From NCBI GenBank assembly GCA_038087015.1, contig JASBNA010000016.1, forward strand, positions 434,001 to 498,000: a DNA stretch of 64,000 bases, read 5' to 3'. Below, piece after piece: positions 48,327 through 59,404 of this stretch (the first letter of the stretch is position 1; every line of letters begins with the position of its first letter). Under the pieces are notes generated by a model that saw only the letters and a program-made list of their open reading frames with translations, had not been told where the DNA came from and ran no database searches. The DNA is from Cerrena zonata (taxonomy: Eukaryota; Basidiomycota; Agaricomycetes; Polyporales; Cerrenaceae). The position numbers and the translations under genes were made by a program.

Positions 48327-48480
48327 CGATAGATATACTTAACCTCATTTGAACAAACCCAACAACAAATCCCTCCTGATTTCCCCATTAGGGACTAGCT
48401 CACAAAGAAAATTGCAAACCTGCATATTGTTAAACAATTCAATATTGTTTTCTTATTTTTTATATATAGAATCTTCGAAT

Positions 48481-51400
48481 ATGTCAAACTGGAACAAACT
48501 CCGGCAGTATGTTCACTTAGTCGAATATTTACCTATCTCTTCAGAAAGAGGAGAAGAAGACCAATTATCCTGCATATATGCATACTTAGAAAATGATGAT
48601 GAACTAATAGTGGAGCTCTCTGCAACTGTCGATACAGCATACAAAAGAGTCGATAAAAAAGTCAAACCCATACCAGGAGTATTTCCAGAAGAATCACGTG
48701 TACTTCGGCGAATTCCTGAAGATCCCCTTAAAAGTCTACCTTATTTGTCCGACAATCCTCCAGACTTCAAATGCGAGGGACGTTTGACCCAGGAAAGATT
48801 AGATGGACTAAACATTAACCCTGATGGTTTCTTGTGGCCTGAAGAGGAGAAGCTATTTGCACAAGTACTCAAACTAAATCAAGACACATTAGTATTTGAG
48901 GAACAAGAACGAGGTACTTTTCGAGAAGACTATTTTACACCCTATATTGTCCCTACCATTCCACATATTCCTTGGGCATTCCAAAATATTCCTATTCCCC
49001 CAGGTCTAAGGAACCAAGTGGTGGACTTACTGAAAGAAAAGGTTTCTGCTGGAGTATATGAACCCAGCCAATCCTCATATCGTTCTAGATGGTTCTGCGT
49101 ATTAAAGAAGAATGGGAAATTACGAATAGTACATGACCTACAACCTCTAAATGCTGTGACCATACGTGATGCAGGTCTGCCACCTATTCTTGATGCATTT
49201 GTAGAGCCATTTGCTGGTCGACAATGTTATACAGCATTCGATTTGCATTGGGGATTTGATGCCAGAAAAATAGACCCTAAAAGTAGAGATATGACAGCCT
49301 TCATGTCTCCTTTGGGTCTCTTACGATTAACCTCCTTACCCATGGGATTCACCAATTCACCCGCTGAGTTCCAAGCTTGTATGGCCTTCATTCTAAAGGA
49401 CGAGATGCCCCATATTGCAGATATATTTATAGATGACTTACCAATTAAGGGATCAGTCACTATTTATCCTGATGAGCATGGTAACCCAGAAGTCCTAAAA
49501 ACTAACCCCAAGCTCCGTCGTTTTATCTGGGAACATGCATGTGATGTCAATAGAATCATGCATAGAATTGGACATGCAGGAGGTACATTCTCTCCATCAA
49601 AGATTCAACTGGCCAAACGTGAAGTAATCATATTAGGTCAAAAGTGTTCACCTGAAGGAAGATCTCCAGATCCCTCCAAAATAGACAAAGTGAAGAATTG
49701 GCCAGCTTTGAAGACCCCTAAAAATGTACGAGAATTCTTGGGATTATGCGGTACTGCACGTATATGGATCAAAGATTATTCATCAAGAGTACGTCCTTTG
49801 ACTGAATTAATTAGGCATGATGTACCTTTCGAGTGGGATGCACGTAGACAAGCAGCATTTGATGATCTCAAAAATGCTATAACTTCTGCACCAGTACTTC
49901 GGCCTATCGATTATACTTCTGACAATCCTATAGTGTTGTCTGTGGATACTAGTCAGACAGCAGTAGGATTTATACTAGGACAGAAAGATGATCAAGGACA
50001 CAAACATCCCACTAGATATGGGTCCATTCCTATGAATGAACGTGAAGCGCGGTACTCCCAACCTAAGCTGGAGTTATATGGATTATTCAGAGCTCTTAGA
50101 TCTTTTCGACTTTACCTAGTAGGAGCAAAAAGGCTAGAAGTTGAGGTAGATGCCAAATATATTAAAGGTATGCTGAAGGAACCTGACTTACAACCTAATG
50201 CCACGCTCAACCGCTGGATTCAAGGTATTCTTTTATTCGATTTTGACCTTATTCATATCCCAGCAGACAAACACAAAGGACCAGATGCATTATCACGAAG
50301 AGAATTAGGTCCAGGCGAACAAATTTATGAAGATGATGACAGCTGGTTAGACGACATTGTTTTGTTTATTCAAAACAAGACACCAGACAATTTCTATCGA
50401 GTACCTGAAGATTCTAATCCCTTACAACTCATACCTGTTTACTTGACAACCGATTCTCCCCAAGACAAAGTGCTTCAGGAAATAAAGAATCTACTGCTAG
50501 ACAAGGTAATTCCTACAGGGTTATCGGCACAAGAGAAACAACGACTACTGATCAGAAGTCGCAAATTTGCATTAAACAGAGGAGTCTTGTTCAGACGAAA
50601 TGGTCAGAAATTGCCTTTGAAAGTTATATTCTCAGCAGCTCAGCGGATGAATATTCTTAAAGCAGCTCATGAAGATTTAGGTCATAGAGGAGAACAAGCT
50701 GTCATGCAGACACTTAGACAACGATTCTGGTGGCCGAATATGTGGAAAGAAGCAAAACACCATGTACAATCATGTCATGAATGTCAACAACGAAGCACTA
50801 AACGAGTGGAAATTCCTCTGTCTATCTCCTATCCCAGCACTTTGTTTACAAAAATATATATTGACGTCATGTATATGGAGAAAGCTATGGGATTCCGGTA
50901 CATTGTTGCAGTACGAGATGATCTGTCAAGAGCATCAGAAGGTAGAGCACTTAGAAATATGAAAGCCAAGACCTTAGCCTTGTTCTTCTGGGAAGAAATT
51001 CTATGTAGATATGGAGCTGTGGGACAAATCGTTACAGACAATGGTCCAGAAGTACAAGAAGCATTTTCAGAATTAGTCCGACGATATAATATTCCTCACA
51101 TACGCATTTCCCCTTATAATTCAAGGGCAAATGGTGTAGTTGAACGAGGGCATTTTATTATCCGAGAATCAATCATGAAATCTTGTCAAGATACTCCTAA
51201 GCAATGGCCAAATCATGTCAGGAGTGCATTCTTTGCAGACAAAATAACTGTGACACGTTCAACTGGAACTTCCCCTTATTTCTTGTTACATGGAGTACAT
51301 CCAGTATTACCATTTGATTTATTAGAGGCCACTGCTATGGTAGAAGGATTTCACTCTGGAATGATGACATCTGACTTGCTAGCATTACGACTAAGACAAC

Positions 51401-51852
51401 TAGAAAAACGACAGATTGACTTGGACAAAGCAGCAGAACTTTTAATAGATACCAGACTCAAATCGAAAGAACAATTTGAACATCGATATTGCCGAAAACT
51501 ATACACAGACACCCATAAAGAAGGTACTCTAGTCCTGGTTAGAAATACACAGATAGAGAAATCACTTGATCGCAAAAGCAAACCTCGTTATCTAGGACCT
51601 GTAGAAGTTGTGAAACGAACACTGGGAGGATCCTATATTCTACAAGAACTAAATGGTGCTATATGGAGCCATAAAGTAGCTGCTGGAAGACTGTTGCCTT
51701 ATGTTTTACGAAGCGATGCAAGACTACTAGAGTTACAAAGAAAAAGCAAAGGGATCCCAGAGGACTTGACAGAAATAGTAGAATCAGAGGCCCATGATGA
51801 TGAGGATACAGATTCAGAAGAAGAAGATATCTTAGTTCCAGATTTTTTATAG
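48481..51852 (+). CDS. Element B pol: reverse transcriptase-RNase H-integrase (1,123 aa)
   Basis: The first ATG is at 48481, shortly after a strong acceptor-like TTTTTTATATATAG, suggesting expression from a spliced RNA. RT motifs: KKNGKLRIVHDLQPLN, FDLHWGFDARKIDP, LTSLPMGFTNSPAEFQ and the catalytic box as FIDD (DIFIDDLPIKG) instead of YVDD/YMDD. RNase H: VLSVDTSQTAVGFILGQ with the later conserved acidic residues. Integrase: zinc-binding HEDLGHRGEQ...CHECQQ, then catalytic D in YIDVMYMEK, D in VTDNGPEVQEAF and E in NGVVERGHFI. There is no chromodomain; the protein ends in an acidic tail. No stop or frameshift is seen. Confidence 0.92.
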   Translation: MSNWNKLRQYVHLVEYLPISSERGEEDQLSCIYAYLENDDELIVELSATVDTAYKRVDKKVKPIPGVFPEESRVLRRIPEDPLKSLPYLSDNPPDFKCEGRLTQERLDGLNINPDGFLWPEEEKLFAQVLKLNQDTLVFEEQERGTFREDYFTPYIVPTIPHIPWAFQNIPIPPGLRNQVVDLLKEKVSAGVYEPSQSSYRSRWFCVLKKNGKLRIVHDLQPLNAVTIRDAGLPPILDAFVEPFAGRQCYTAFDLHWGFDARKIDPKSRDMTAFMSPLGLLRLTSLPMGFTNSPAEFQACMAFILKDEMPHIADIFIDDLPIKGSVTIYPDEHGNPEVLKTNPKLRRFIWEHACDVNRIMHRIGHAGGTFSPSKIQLAKREVIILGQKCSPEGRSPDPSKIDKVKNWPALKTPKNVREFLGLCGTARIWIKDYSSRVRPLTELIRHDVPFEWDARRQAAFDDLKNAITSAPVLRPIDYTSDNPIVLSVDTSQTAVGFILGQKDDQGHKHPTRYGSIPMNEREARYSQPKLELYGLFRALRSFRLYLVGAKRLEVEVDAKYIKGMLKEPDLQPNATLNRWIQGILLFDFDLIHIPADKHKGPDALSRRELGPGEQIYEDDDSWLDDIVLFIQNKTPDNFYRVPEDSNPLQLIPVYLTTDSPQDKVLQEIKNLLLDKVIPTGLSAQEKQRLLIRSRKFALNRGVLFRRNGQKLPLKVIFSAAQRMNILKAAHEDLGHRGEQAVMQTLRQRFWWPNMWKEAKHHVQSCHECQQRSTKRVEIPLSISYPSTLFTKIYIDVMYMEKAMGFRYIVAVRDDLSRASEGRALRNMKAKTLALFFWEEILCRYGAVGQIVTDNGPEVQEAFSELVRRYNIPHIRISPYNSRANGVVERGHFIIRESIMKSCQDTPKQWPNHVRSAFFADKITVTRSTGTSPYFLLHGVHPVLPFDLLEATAMVEGFHSGMMTSDLLALRLRQLEKRQIDLDKAAELLIDTRLKSKEQFEHRYCRKLYTDTHKEGTLVLVRNTQIEKSLDRKSKPRYLGPVEVVKRTLGGSYILQELNGAIWSHKVAAGRLLPYVLRSDARLLELQRKSKGIPEDLTEIVESEAHDDEDTDSEEEDILVPDFL

Positions 51853-51922
51853 ATACAGCAGAATTTACACACAAAGAAAAAAAGAACACATAAGGAACTC
51901 TACATGACTCAGCAAAGTAGAG

Positions 51923-52095
51923 CCAGAAGATTCAGAGATATACACAGTCAGGTTGTATGTATGCAACCAGAAGATTTAGTGATATGCACAGTTAGGTTGT
52001 ATGTATGCAACCAGAAGACTCAGTGATGTACATTGTCAGGTTGTACGTATGCAGCCAGAAGATCCAGAAATATACAGCATAAGTATGTGCTGCTA
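51923..52095 (+). repeat. 44-bp tandem repeat between pol and the 3' LTR of element B
   Basis: Three full units and a partial fourth start at 51923, 51967, 52011 and 52055, each beginning CCAGAAGA and ending TTGTATGTATGCA. The third and fourth are diverged. Confidence 0.8.
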
Positions 52096-52285
52096 CCAGA
52101 GAAGTAAGACTGAAGCCTCAAAATCAGTATCTAAATTGTGTGTCAAAAATTTGCTGAACTATAATGGGAACTTAACTGATACTGAAGACTAGCTGTCATA
52201 GTATCCTCAGAATTTATTGGTTTTCTCTTTCCATTATTGAAAGAGAGCAACTGGGGACAGTTGCATTTTCAAAGTGATCCCCAGA

Positions 52286-53363
52286 TGTCCTGCAAGATAA
52301 AAATATCATGCAGAAACATAGGAAAAGCAACAATATAGCAGAATAAATGCAGAAGAAACACTTAAAGCCCTATATCACATTATAGTACTATCACCAGAAA
52401 TAGGGATTCCAACCTGGTTTGTTGTGTGACTATCAACAGACTCAGTAATTCACAGGAATGAGTAGGCTATGCTAGTATCTACTAGTATCAAAAATTCTGT
52501 GCAACAGGATTAGGCAGATAGATATTTCCATCAGGGATGCTTAGTAACAGGCTATGCAAGAGGCAATTTTCATCACAGATATATAACTACAGGCTATGCA
52601 AGGAGCAACTAATACCTTAGTTGCTAGTAATTAATAACCATATGTATAGCTTTGATATCTTTGTTTCCCTTCTCACAGCTTTATTCTCTAGTAGGTAGTC
52701 AAGAGAAGGATAGAGGTATAAATAAAGCCTCTGTGTTTAGAACATACAGAGAGCATCTTAGCACATAGTTCTCAGTACAGAATCAGTGTATCAGTACAGC
52801 CCAGTCTTCAGGGTCTCAGTTGATCAGTCTCAGTGTTCCCTCTTACTTTTCCCCTTTGTATTACTCCTAGTACCTCTACCTTACCTCAGGCAGTACACCT
52901 CAGGACTATACATCTTACTTTACCTCAAACAGCATAAGGTTCAATACAGCAACAGACAGCAAGTAACTGGTTGATAGTGCAAGTAGCCACTATAACCTAT
53001 CCTTAGTGATTCAAGAGAAACCTAGTGTTTTTTATCAGCTAAGAAAACAGAGACAAAGTGGTCTCCAGTTTATATTCCATAGTGGGAAGTCTTACCTAAG
53101 AGAAGTATTGTCATTCTCTTGAAGGGGATAAACTCTTACTCTTTGCTGCTTTATTATATAATCTTTGCTAACACATTCATTTAACCCCTTACTCCCCTCA
53201 CCCCTTTTCTACCCCTTTCATAGACAACACCGCGGGCTTGTAGATTTAACTCAGAAATACGAACAACAGGGAATATTCGGTGTAAAGTCTCACCTAAGAA
53301 ACCCCTGCAGAAAGTTCGTTTATACCCCACATTTACCTAACTAAACACTTTCTGATACCGACA
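52286..53363 (+). repeat. 3' LTR of element B
   Basis: 1,078 bp, same length as the 5' copy, and I see no difference between them. Followed by the CCGT duplication and the last four bases of LTR A. Confidence 0.93.
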
Positions 53364-53468
53364 CCGTAACAAAAGGTCAGGTTACTCTTACCATCGCTAT
53401 CGTCCCACACGTTAGCGACAGAACTCTGAACCCAGAAACCTCGAAACCTGAACCCTGAAACTCTGTCT

Positions 53469-53798
53469 ATGACATCTCTCCTCGAACTCCTTGTAACACT
53501 CCTCTTCCTTGCCCAAGTTACCCTTGCCTACATCATATACCGATACTTCCAACACATCGAAAACATTGTCACTGTCACCTACCAGAACGTCTACACCATC
53601 AGCACTGAAATCCGAGAACACCACCACTACTGGGACTACGAACGAGACGAACTTCTCCAGCGAGTAGAAGACCTCCAGAACATTGACCGACAGCTTAACA
53701 ACTTCGCCCAACGCCTTCGACAGAACCCAGAACCAACCCGTCCACAAGTCAAGCAAGAACGAAACCCCACCCCAGGACCCTCTCGTCGCCGACACTAA
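53469..53798 (+). CDS. Element A small membrane/coiled-coil ORF upstream of gag (109 aa)
   Basis: Begins MTSLLELLVTLLFLAQVTLA, one N-terminal TM or signal-anchor, followed by a helical, coiled-coil-like region (ERDELLQRVEDLQNIDRQLN) and a basic Pro/Arg-rich tail ending PSRRRH. It lies 98 bp after the 5' LTR, before gag. The intact frame and clean ATG suggest a real accessory protein; function unknown. Confidence 0.6.
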   Translation: MTSLLELLVTLLFLAQVTLAYIIYRYFQHIENIVTVTYQNVYTISTEIREHHHYWDYERDELLQRVEDLQNIDRQLNNFAQRLRQNPEPTRPQVKQERNPTPGPSRRRH

Positions 53799-54013
53799 AT
53801 TCCTATAAACGTGTTAGTCAGCCCAAAAGGCAAACACGGATAGTTGTACACGCGTTAGCCAGTCGAAAGACAAACGCGGATAGTTCCCAGGAAGTCGATA
53901 ACACTTGGCGATCCCAGGTGCTCGAGTCTTCTTTGGAGAAGTGTCTTCCTCGCAGCACTGAGCAGAAAACCTCAGCTGTCTCGCACAACTGCTTGCAGTT
54001 GGGACACTTTTAG

Positions 54014-55468
54014 TACATAGTGGCCAATAGAAATTTTAGCAATCCTCCACACGGGTCTGTCTTTGCCAACGGTCTTTACCGGCTAGATGACCAAACTCTC
54101 ACCTTTGAACGTGTCTGGTGATTCGCCGATGGTTCCCAAGAGTCTGTTCCCACAAACAGATTCCACAATCCCAGCCTCACCCACAACGTCTCCGAAACAG
54201 TCCCACCACCGCGGTCACGAGTTGCAACATCAACTGGACACCGTTTCCTTCACAAGCGACTCATCGAATTCAACAGTCAGAACGGTACCTGGGAATACAC
54301 TAGTAATTCCTCTGGGCAACCTCTCGAAAACCGTTACGCCGTTCTTGACAGTGAGTGGGCAGACTCGGGAGCACAGGCATCCAGCTCAGGTACTTCCTCC
54401 ACACCGACACCACCCATACCCTCGTCGCAACCCAGACCAACAACTCCGCTACCCAGACCACAGACGCCTCCCAGACCAAAGACTCCACCACCACGCAGCC
54501 GAACTCCAGTCCAGAATACCCCAACTCAAAGCATTCCACCGCCGAACCCCCAATCCCAACCCTCTTCATCCATCTCTACCACCCAAACCAATATGTCGAC
54601 TAATGCCAAAATCGAACTCAAAACCAAGTTCGATGGGAATGCCAATCGTGTCCGAGAAATCACCAAACACTGCGACTGGAAGTTTGCCCTCGACCCCACA
54701 ACATTCGACACCAACTTCAAGAAGTCCATCTACCTCCTTTCATGTTGTGAAGGAGGAACGGCAGGACCCTGGGCAGTCGAATACAGTGACACCTTGGACA
54801 AAGCAAGCGCGGCCACAGGAGCCAAGGTGGAAGATGTGTTTGACTGGAACAAAGTCAAGAAAGCATTCATCGACTACTTCTCACCTGTTTCCCAAGTCTC
54901 TTCTGCAATCTCTGCAATGAGAATACTGAAGCAGACGGGAACAGTAAAGGAGTACGTTGCGGCCTTTCGACCACTTTGAGAGCAGTCAAACATCACTGAA
55001 GTTGCCGTTCTCCGAGATTATTTCCTGGATGGGCTCAAAGATGGACTGGCTTACAAGATCATTTCAATTGACCCTGCAACGATCAAAACCTTCGAAGATC
55101 TTTATGGGGCAGCAGAAAGGTTGGACGAAGTATACCAATCCCGACCCAAGAAGGAACAACCCTCGAAGACCACTTATCGACCCCCGGTGAGATACCAAAG
55201 CCGTGGAGGAAGATCTTTTGGTCGATTCAAGACAATTCGCCGACTTACCGATAACGAACGAGAGAAGATGATGAAAGAAGGAAGATGTTTCAGGTGCCGA
55301 CAGGTAGGGCACATGGCTAGGGAATGTCCTAATGGAGACTCGAACCACTCCCACATACGACAAGTAGATACCAACACTCCTGCTGACAAAGTCAGAGCCA
55401 TCATCAATGGCCTGGACGATGAGGCAAAGAAGGAAGCCATAGAGTCTTTGGAGAACCAGGGTTTTTGA
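54014..55468 (+). pseudogene. Element A gag, damaged by two in-frame TGA codons
   Basis: The frame opens at 54014 with no ATG before the first stop. Gag-type sequence starts ANRNFSNPPHGSVFANGL, then TGA at 54119-54121. It continues (HRFLHKRLIEFNSQNGTWE, a Pro/Thr-rich linker, then the capsid region from 54593) to a second TGA at 54977-54979, within KEYVAAFRPL | EQSNITEVAVLRD. The zinc knuckle CFRCRQVGHMARECP lies near the end. Both TGA codons stand where Arg (CGA) would fit. The ATG at 54593 could give a truncated capsid product. Pol in the same element is intact, so gag may have decayed after insertion. Confidence 0.8.
55459..55465 (+). promoter_or_regulatory. Probable -1 ribosomal frameshift heptamer GGGTTTT at the gag-pol junction of element A
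   Basis: In the gag frame the sequence is G GGT TTT, an X XXY YYZ slippery site, immediately before the gag stop TGA (55466-55468). A -1 slip enters the pol frame at 55465 (TTG AAC CGG). The pol frame has no ATG near its start, as expected for frameshift expression. Any stimulating stem-loop or pseudoknot downstream was not checked by folding. Confidence 0.7.
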
Positions 55469-58400
55469 ACCGGCGAACTGTCTCAACATCAGTCTCGCTA
55501 GGAATAACGATCTCGCATGTACTTGTAGCAGAATTAAACGGACAGTCAATGAATATCCCGTTATCTATTATGCAGCGAGCGAAAACCGTTGAACCAAAAG
55601 CCCTCATTGACAGTGGAGCTGGAGGAGTCTTTATCGATGCCAATTATGTCGCAAAGCATCAACTTCAGACCACAAAACTACTAACTCCAATACCAGTCTT
55701 CAATGTCGATGGAACCCCTAATGTCAGAGGATATATTACCAAATGTGTATGGGCCAATACAAAGTTAGGAGACAACAATCACCTAATTAAGTACCTAGTC
55801 ACCTCCCTTGGGGACCAAGACGTAATTCTGGGACTCTCATGGCTTCGGCAGTACAATCCGAAGATTGACTGGATCAAAGGAACTGTTGAATTCAGCAAGA
55901 CAAGGCTCTATACTCTCACCAGTCGTCTCCAACGAATCTTCCAACTGGAATCGCAACTGCTCCCTAGCTGTGGTCAAGTACGGAAGGTTACATGTGAAAC
56001 GGTGGATGACGATGAAGAAGGAAGGTCCGACGTCCCCTCCAAGGAATCCTCAGGGATAATAGAAGAAGTATCCCAGGAGATTGATGAAGCACAGCCTGAC
56101 TCGGAATCCATGGTGGTAGAAGAAGAAGTACCACAGGAGAACGAAGAACAATTTCAGGAACCAACGGTGGAAGAAAGACTAAAGGAGTTACAACCTCAAG
56201 AACTCCTTATCTCATACATCCAAGGGGAATCTACTTGTCATGTTTGGATAAAAGAGGACGACCCATTAACCATAGAAACCGAGTTTGAAACACCTCGGCA
56301 CTATGGACCACGGATAGGACGCATCACATGCATCATGCATGGGATGAGATATACCTATGGATGTGATGCTTGGATCCGTGCAAAGGTCAACCCGGCAATG
56401 GCAATGGCACAGGAAGCTTCCAAGAAGGAGATGGCAAAACCACTCAAAGAAATGATTCCTAAAGACTATCACGAGTTCTTAGATGTCTTTGAGAAAAAGA
56501 AAGCGGAAAGATTTCCAGAGTCACGTCCTTATGATCATGCCATCAACCTGAAGCCTGACTTCCAGCCAAGGAATTTCAAAATTTACCCGCTATCCCCTCT
56601 CGAACAAACCAAGCTAGACAAGTTCTTAGATGAAAACCTTTGGAAAGGATATATTCGTCCCTCTCAATCGCCGATGGCAAGTCCCTTCTTTTTCGTAGGA
56701 AAAAAGGATGGTTCATTACGTCCTTACCAAGACTACCGGTATCTCAATGAAGGAACTATCAAGGATGCGTATCTCTTACCACTAATCAGTGAATTATTGG
56801 ACAAGTTGACAGGGGCTACCATCTTTTCAAAACTAGACCTTCGGAGCGGATACAACAATGTCCGCATCAAAGATGGAGATCAATGGAAAGTGGCATTCAA
56901 AACCAACAGAGGACTATTCGAACCCATGGTTATGTTTTTTGGACTATGTAATTCCCCTGCTACATTCCAACACATGATGAACGACCTGTTTCGAGACATG
57001 TTGGATGAAGGATGGCTTGTCATTTACATGGATGACATGCTGGTCTTTTCAAAAGACAAGGAAACACACCGACGACGGATTCAACACATCCTACAAAGGC
57101 TATGGGAGAACGATTTGTTTTTGAAGGTGGAGAAATGTGTCTTTGATGCAACAGAAGTAGAATTTTTAGGCCTTATTGTCAAACCAGGTGAACTGCATAT
57201 AGACCCAGTCAAATTGGAAGGAATCCGAACTTGGCCACAACCGGAAACGGTCAAGCAAGTACGATCCTTCCTAGGATTTGGAAACTTCTATCGTAAATTC
57301 ATTCGACATTATGCAGAGCTCGCACGCCCACTGCATGACCTTACCAAGAAGGATGTCACATGGTCATGGACGGAAGAATGCCAGAAAGCATTCGACACGT
57401 TGAAGGCAAAATTTTCCTCGGCACCAGTTCTCAGTATTCTGGATCCCACCAAACCATTTGTATTGGAAACAGATGCCAGCAAATTTGCCACAGGTGCTGT
57501 TCTTCGGCAACGGGACATGAACGGAGATTGGCACCCATGCGGATTCCTATCACAAAGTTTTTCTCCCGCAGAGAAGAACTATGAAATCTATGATAGAGAA
57601 CTACTTGGTATCATTCGTGGGCTAACCGCATGGAGGCACTATTTCGAAGGATCTTCACACAAGCTGGTTATTTGCAGTGACCATCAGAACCTCACATACT
57701 TCCGCATGCCGCAACGGCTAACACCGCGACAACGACAATGGCATCTATTCCTATCACGGTTTGACTACACCCTGAAACATGTACCAGGAAGCCAAATGGT
57801 TATCTCAGACACAATGTCCAGAAACCCCCTCTACGACGACGACAGTAGCGAAGACACGTTCCAGGTATTACTTCCAGATGCACTATTTGTACGAAGGGTG
57901 GATACGACTCTGAAAGAACAAATACTCGCTTCCACAACGATGGATCCTATCGTGCGAGATGCAATAGAAGCCCTGAAGTCAAATGGTACGACCGGAATGA
58001 AAGCGGATCTTCATGACTGGGAAATTGAAGATGGCCTTATCACCTTCAAAGGACGAACATATGTCCCTCAAAATGAAGGGCTTCGCAGGCGTATTGTTCA
58101 TGACCACCATGACCTACCTGTTATGGGACACCCAGGCATATTCAAAACAAAGGAACTGGTTTCTAGGGATTATTGGTGGCCTGGTCTACATTCCTTTGTA
58201 ACAAACTATGTTTTAGGGTGCAGTGTCTGTCAACAGAATAAGGTTAACACTCACCCTACAGTACCACTGATTCATCCAATTCCCACAAAGTCAAATAGAC
58301 CATTCGCAGACTGTTCCACCGACTTCATCACAGATCTCCCGCTGTCTCATGGATACGATTCTATCATGGTCGTGGTAGACCATGGCCTTTCGAAGGGGGC

Positions 58401-59352
58401 AATTTTCACACCCTGCACAAAGAAGATCGATGCATTAGGAACAGCGGAGGCATTACACCAACACGTGTATAAAAGATTTGGGCTAATGGATTCTCTAATA
58501 TCGGACCGAGGACCCCAATTCGCTTCTCATGCGTTCAAAGAGCTATTACGCATCATTGGAACGAAATCCAAACTTAGCACTGCCTATCACCCGCAAACAG
58601 ATGGAGAAACGGAACGGACCAATCAGGAATTGGAAGGATACCTTAGGATCTTCTGTGGCAATAACCCAGAACAATGGTCGACCCTCCTGGCAGATGCCGA
58701 GTTTGTTCATAATAACCGCATCCATGAATCAAGAGGAATGTCACCATTTTACATCATGATGGGATACAACCCCAAATCTATTCCCACCGCATATCCCAAA
58801 ACAAATGTCCCGGCAGTACAAGACCGCATCCAGAACCTCCAGAAGATTTGGGATGAAGCACGAGCAGCACACGAGTTAGCAAGAAGAAAGGTGGCAGACC
58901 GGGTATCACGGAGATTTACCCCATTCACGAAGGGAACAAAGGTGTGGCTCGAAGGAAAGAATCTCAAGCTCGGATATGAACATCGGAAATTAAAACCGCT
59001 AAGGGAAGGACCCTTTGAAATCACCGAAGTTCTAGGACCATTGACGTACAAACTAAAACTTCCTTACCATTGGAAGATTCATGACGTCTTCCATGCATCC
59101 CTGCTGACCCCCTACCGTGAGACCGAAGCACATGGACCGAACTTCCTCCTACCTCCTCCGGAGCTAATCGATGGAGACGACGAATATGAAGTAGAAGCCA
59201 TTCTCTCACACCGCAAGATCGGAGGTCACCTGAAGTACCTGGTCAAGTGGAAAGGATACCCGTCCTCCGAAAACACATTCGAACCAGAAGGTAATCTCAC
59301 CAATGCCACTGAGATGCTGACTGCGTATAAAAGGAGACGGAAACTTAGCTAG
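55465..59352 (+). CDS. Element A pol: protease-RT-RNase H-integrase-chromodomain (about 1,295 codons)
   Basis: Protease: [61 protein letters not shown] and YMDD ([13 protein letters not shown]). RNase [15 protein letters not shown] and IYDRELLGI. Integrase: [16 protein letters not shown]...CSVCQQ, D in [11 protein letters not shown] in [11 protein letters not shown], and E in [17 protein letters not shown]-type region ([19 protein letters not shown]) follows. A C-terminal chromodomain ends the protein ([26 protein letters not shown]), which marks the chromovirus clade and may target silent chromatin by binding methylated histones. No interruption was seen. Confidence 0.93.
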   Translation: MNRRTVSTSVSLGITISHVLVAELNGQSMNIPLSIMQRAKTVEPKALIDSGAGGVFIDANYVAKHQLQTTKLLTPIPVFNVDGTPNVRGYITKCVWANTKLGDNNHLIKYLVTSLGDQDVILGLSWLRQYNPKIDWIKGTVEFSKTRLYTLTSRLQRIFQLESQLLPSCGQVRKVTCETVDDDEEGRSDVPSKESSGIIEEVSQEIDEAQPDSESMVVEEEVPQENEEQFQEPTVEERLKELQPQELLISYIQGESTCHVWIKEDDPLTIETEFETPRHYGPRIGRITCIMHGMRYTYGCDAWIRAKVNPAMAMAQEASKKEMAKPLKEMIPKDYHEFLDVFEKKKAERFPESRPYDHAINLKPDFQPRNFKIYPLSPLEQTKLDKFLDENLWKGYIRPSQSPMASPFFFVGKKDGSLRPYQDYRYLNEGTIKDAYLLPLISELLDKLTGATIFSKLDLRSGYNNVRIKDGDQWKVAFKTNRGLFEPMVMFFGLCNSPATFQHMMNDLFRDMLDEGWLVIYMDDMLVFSKDKETHRRRIQHILQRLWENDLFLKVEKCVFDATEVEFLGLIVKPGELHIDPVKLEGIRTWPQPETVKQVRSFLGFGNFYRKFIRHYAELARPLHDLTKKDVTWSWTEECQKAFDTLKAKFSSAPVLSILDPTKPFVLETDASKFATGAVLRQRDMNGDWHPCGFLSQSFSPAEKNYEIYDRELLGIIRGLTAWRHYFEGSSHKLVICSDHQNLTYFRMPQRLTPRQRQWHLFLSRFDYTLKHVPGSQMVISDTMSRNPLYDDDSSEDTFQVLLPDALFVRRVDTTLKEQILASTTMDPIVRDAIEALKSNGTTGMKADLHDWEIEDGLITFKGRTYVPQNEGLRRRIVHDHHDLPVMGHPGIFKTKELVSRDYWWPGLHSFVTNYVLGCSVCQQNKVNTHPTVPLIHPIPTKSNRPFADCSTDFITDLPLSHGYDSIMVVVDHGLSKGAIFTPCTKKIDALGTAEALHQHVYKRFGLMDSLISDRGPQFASHAFKELLRIIGTKSKLSTAYHPQTDGETERTNQELEGYLRIFCGNNPEQWSTLLADAEFVHNNRIHESRGMSPFYIMMGYNPKSIPTAYPKTNVPAVQDRIQNLQKIWDEARAAHELARRKVADRVSRRFTPFTKGTKVWLEGKNLKLGYEHRKLKPLREGPFEITEVLGPLTYKLKLPYHWKIHDVFHASLLTPYRETEAHGPNFLLPPPELIDGDDEYEVEAILSHRKIGGHLKYLVKWKGYPSSENTFEPEGNLTNATEMLTAYKRRRKLS

Positions 59353-59404
59353 ACACCTCAGCTAAATCCAATCGATCCAAGCTACACAGAATCTCCTCTC
59401 AAAC

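Larger units (their letters stand above)
36898..53363 (+). mobile_element. Element B: very large Ty3-type LTR retrotransposon with extra genes (16.5 kb)
   Basis: LTRs of 1,078 bp at each end (TG...CA) appear identical base for base, so the insertion is recent. The target duplication is CCGT (36894-36897 and 53364-53367). It lies inside the 5' LTR of element A. A primer-binding-site candidate TGGAGCCCACCGCGAGG starts at 37980, four bases after the LTR. Between gag-protease and pol lie about 6.5 kb of additional genes, two of them antisense. The order RT-RNaseH-integrase in pol places it in the Ty3 group. Confidence 0.9.

Noticed and set aside
54087..54920. 277-codon frame overlapping gag of element A
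   Set aside because: It runs in a different frame over the Pro/Thr-rich linker; the gag frame with capsid and zinc knuckle is clearly the coding one, so this is a composition shadow.
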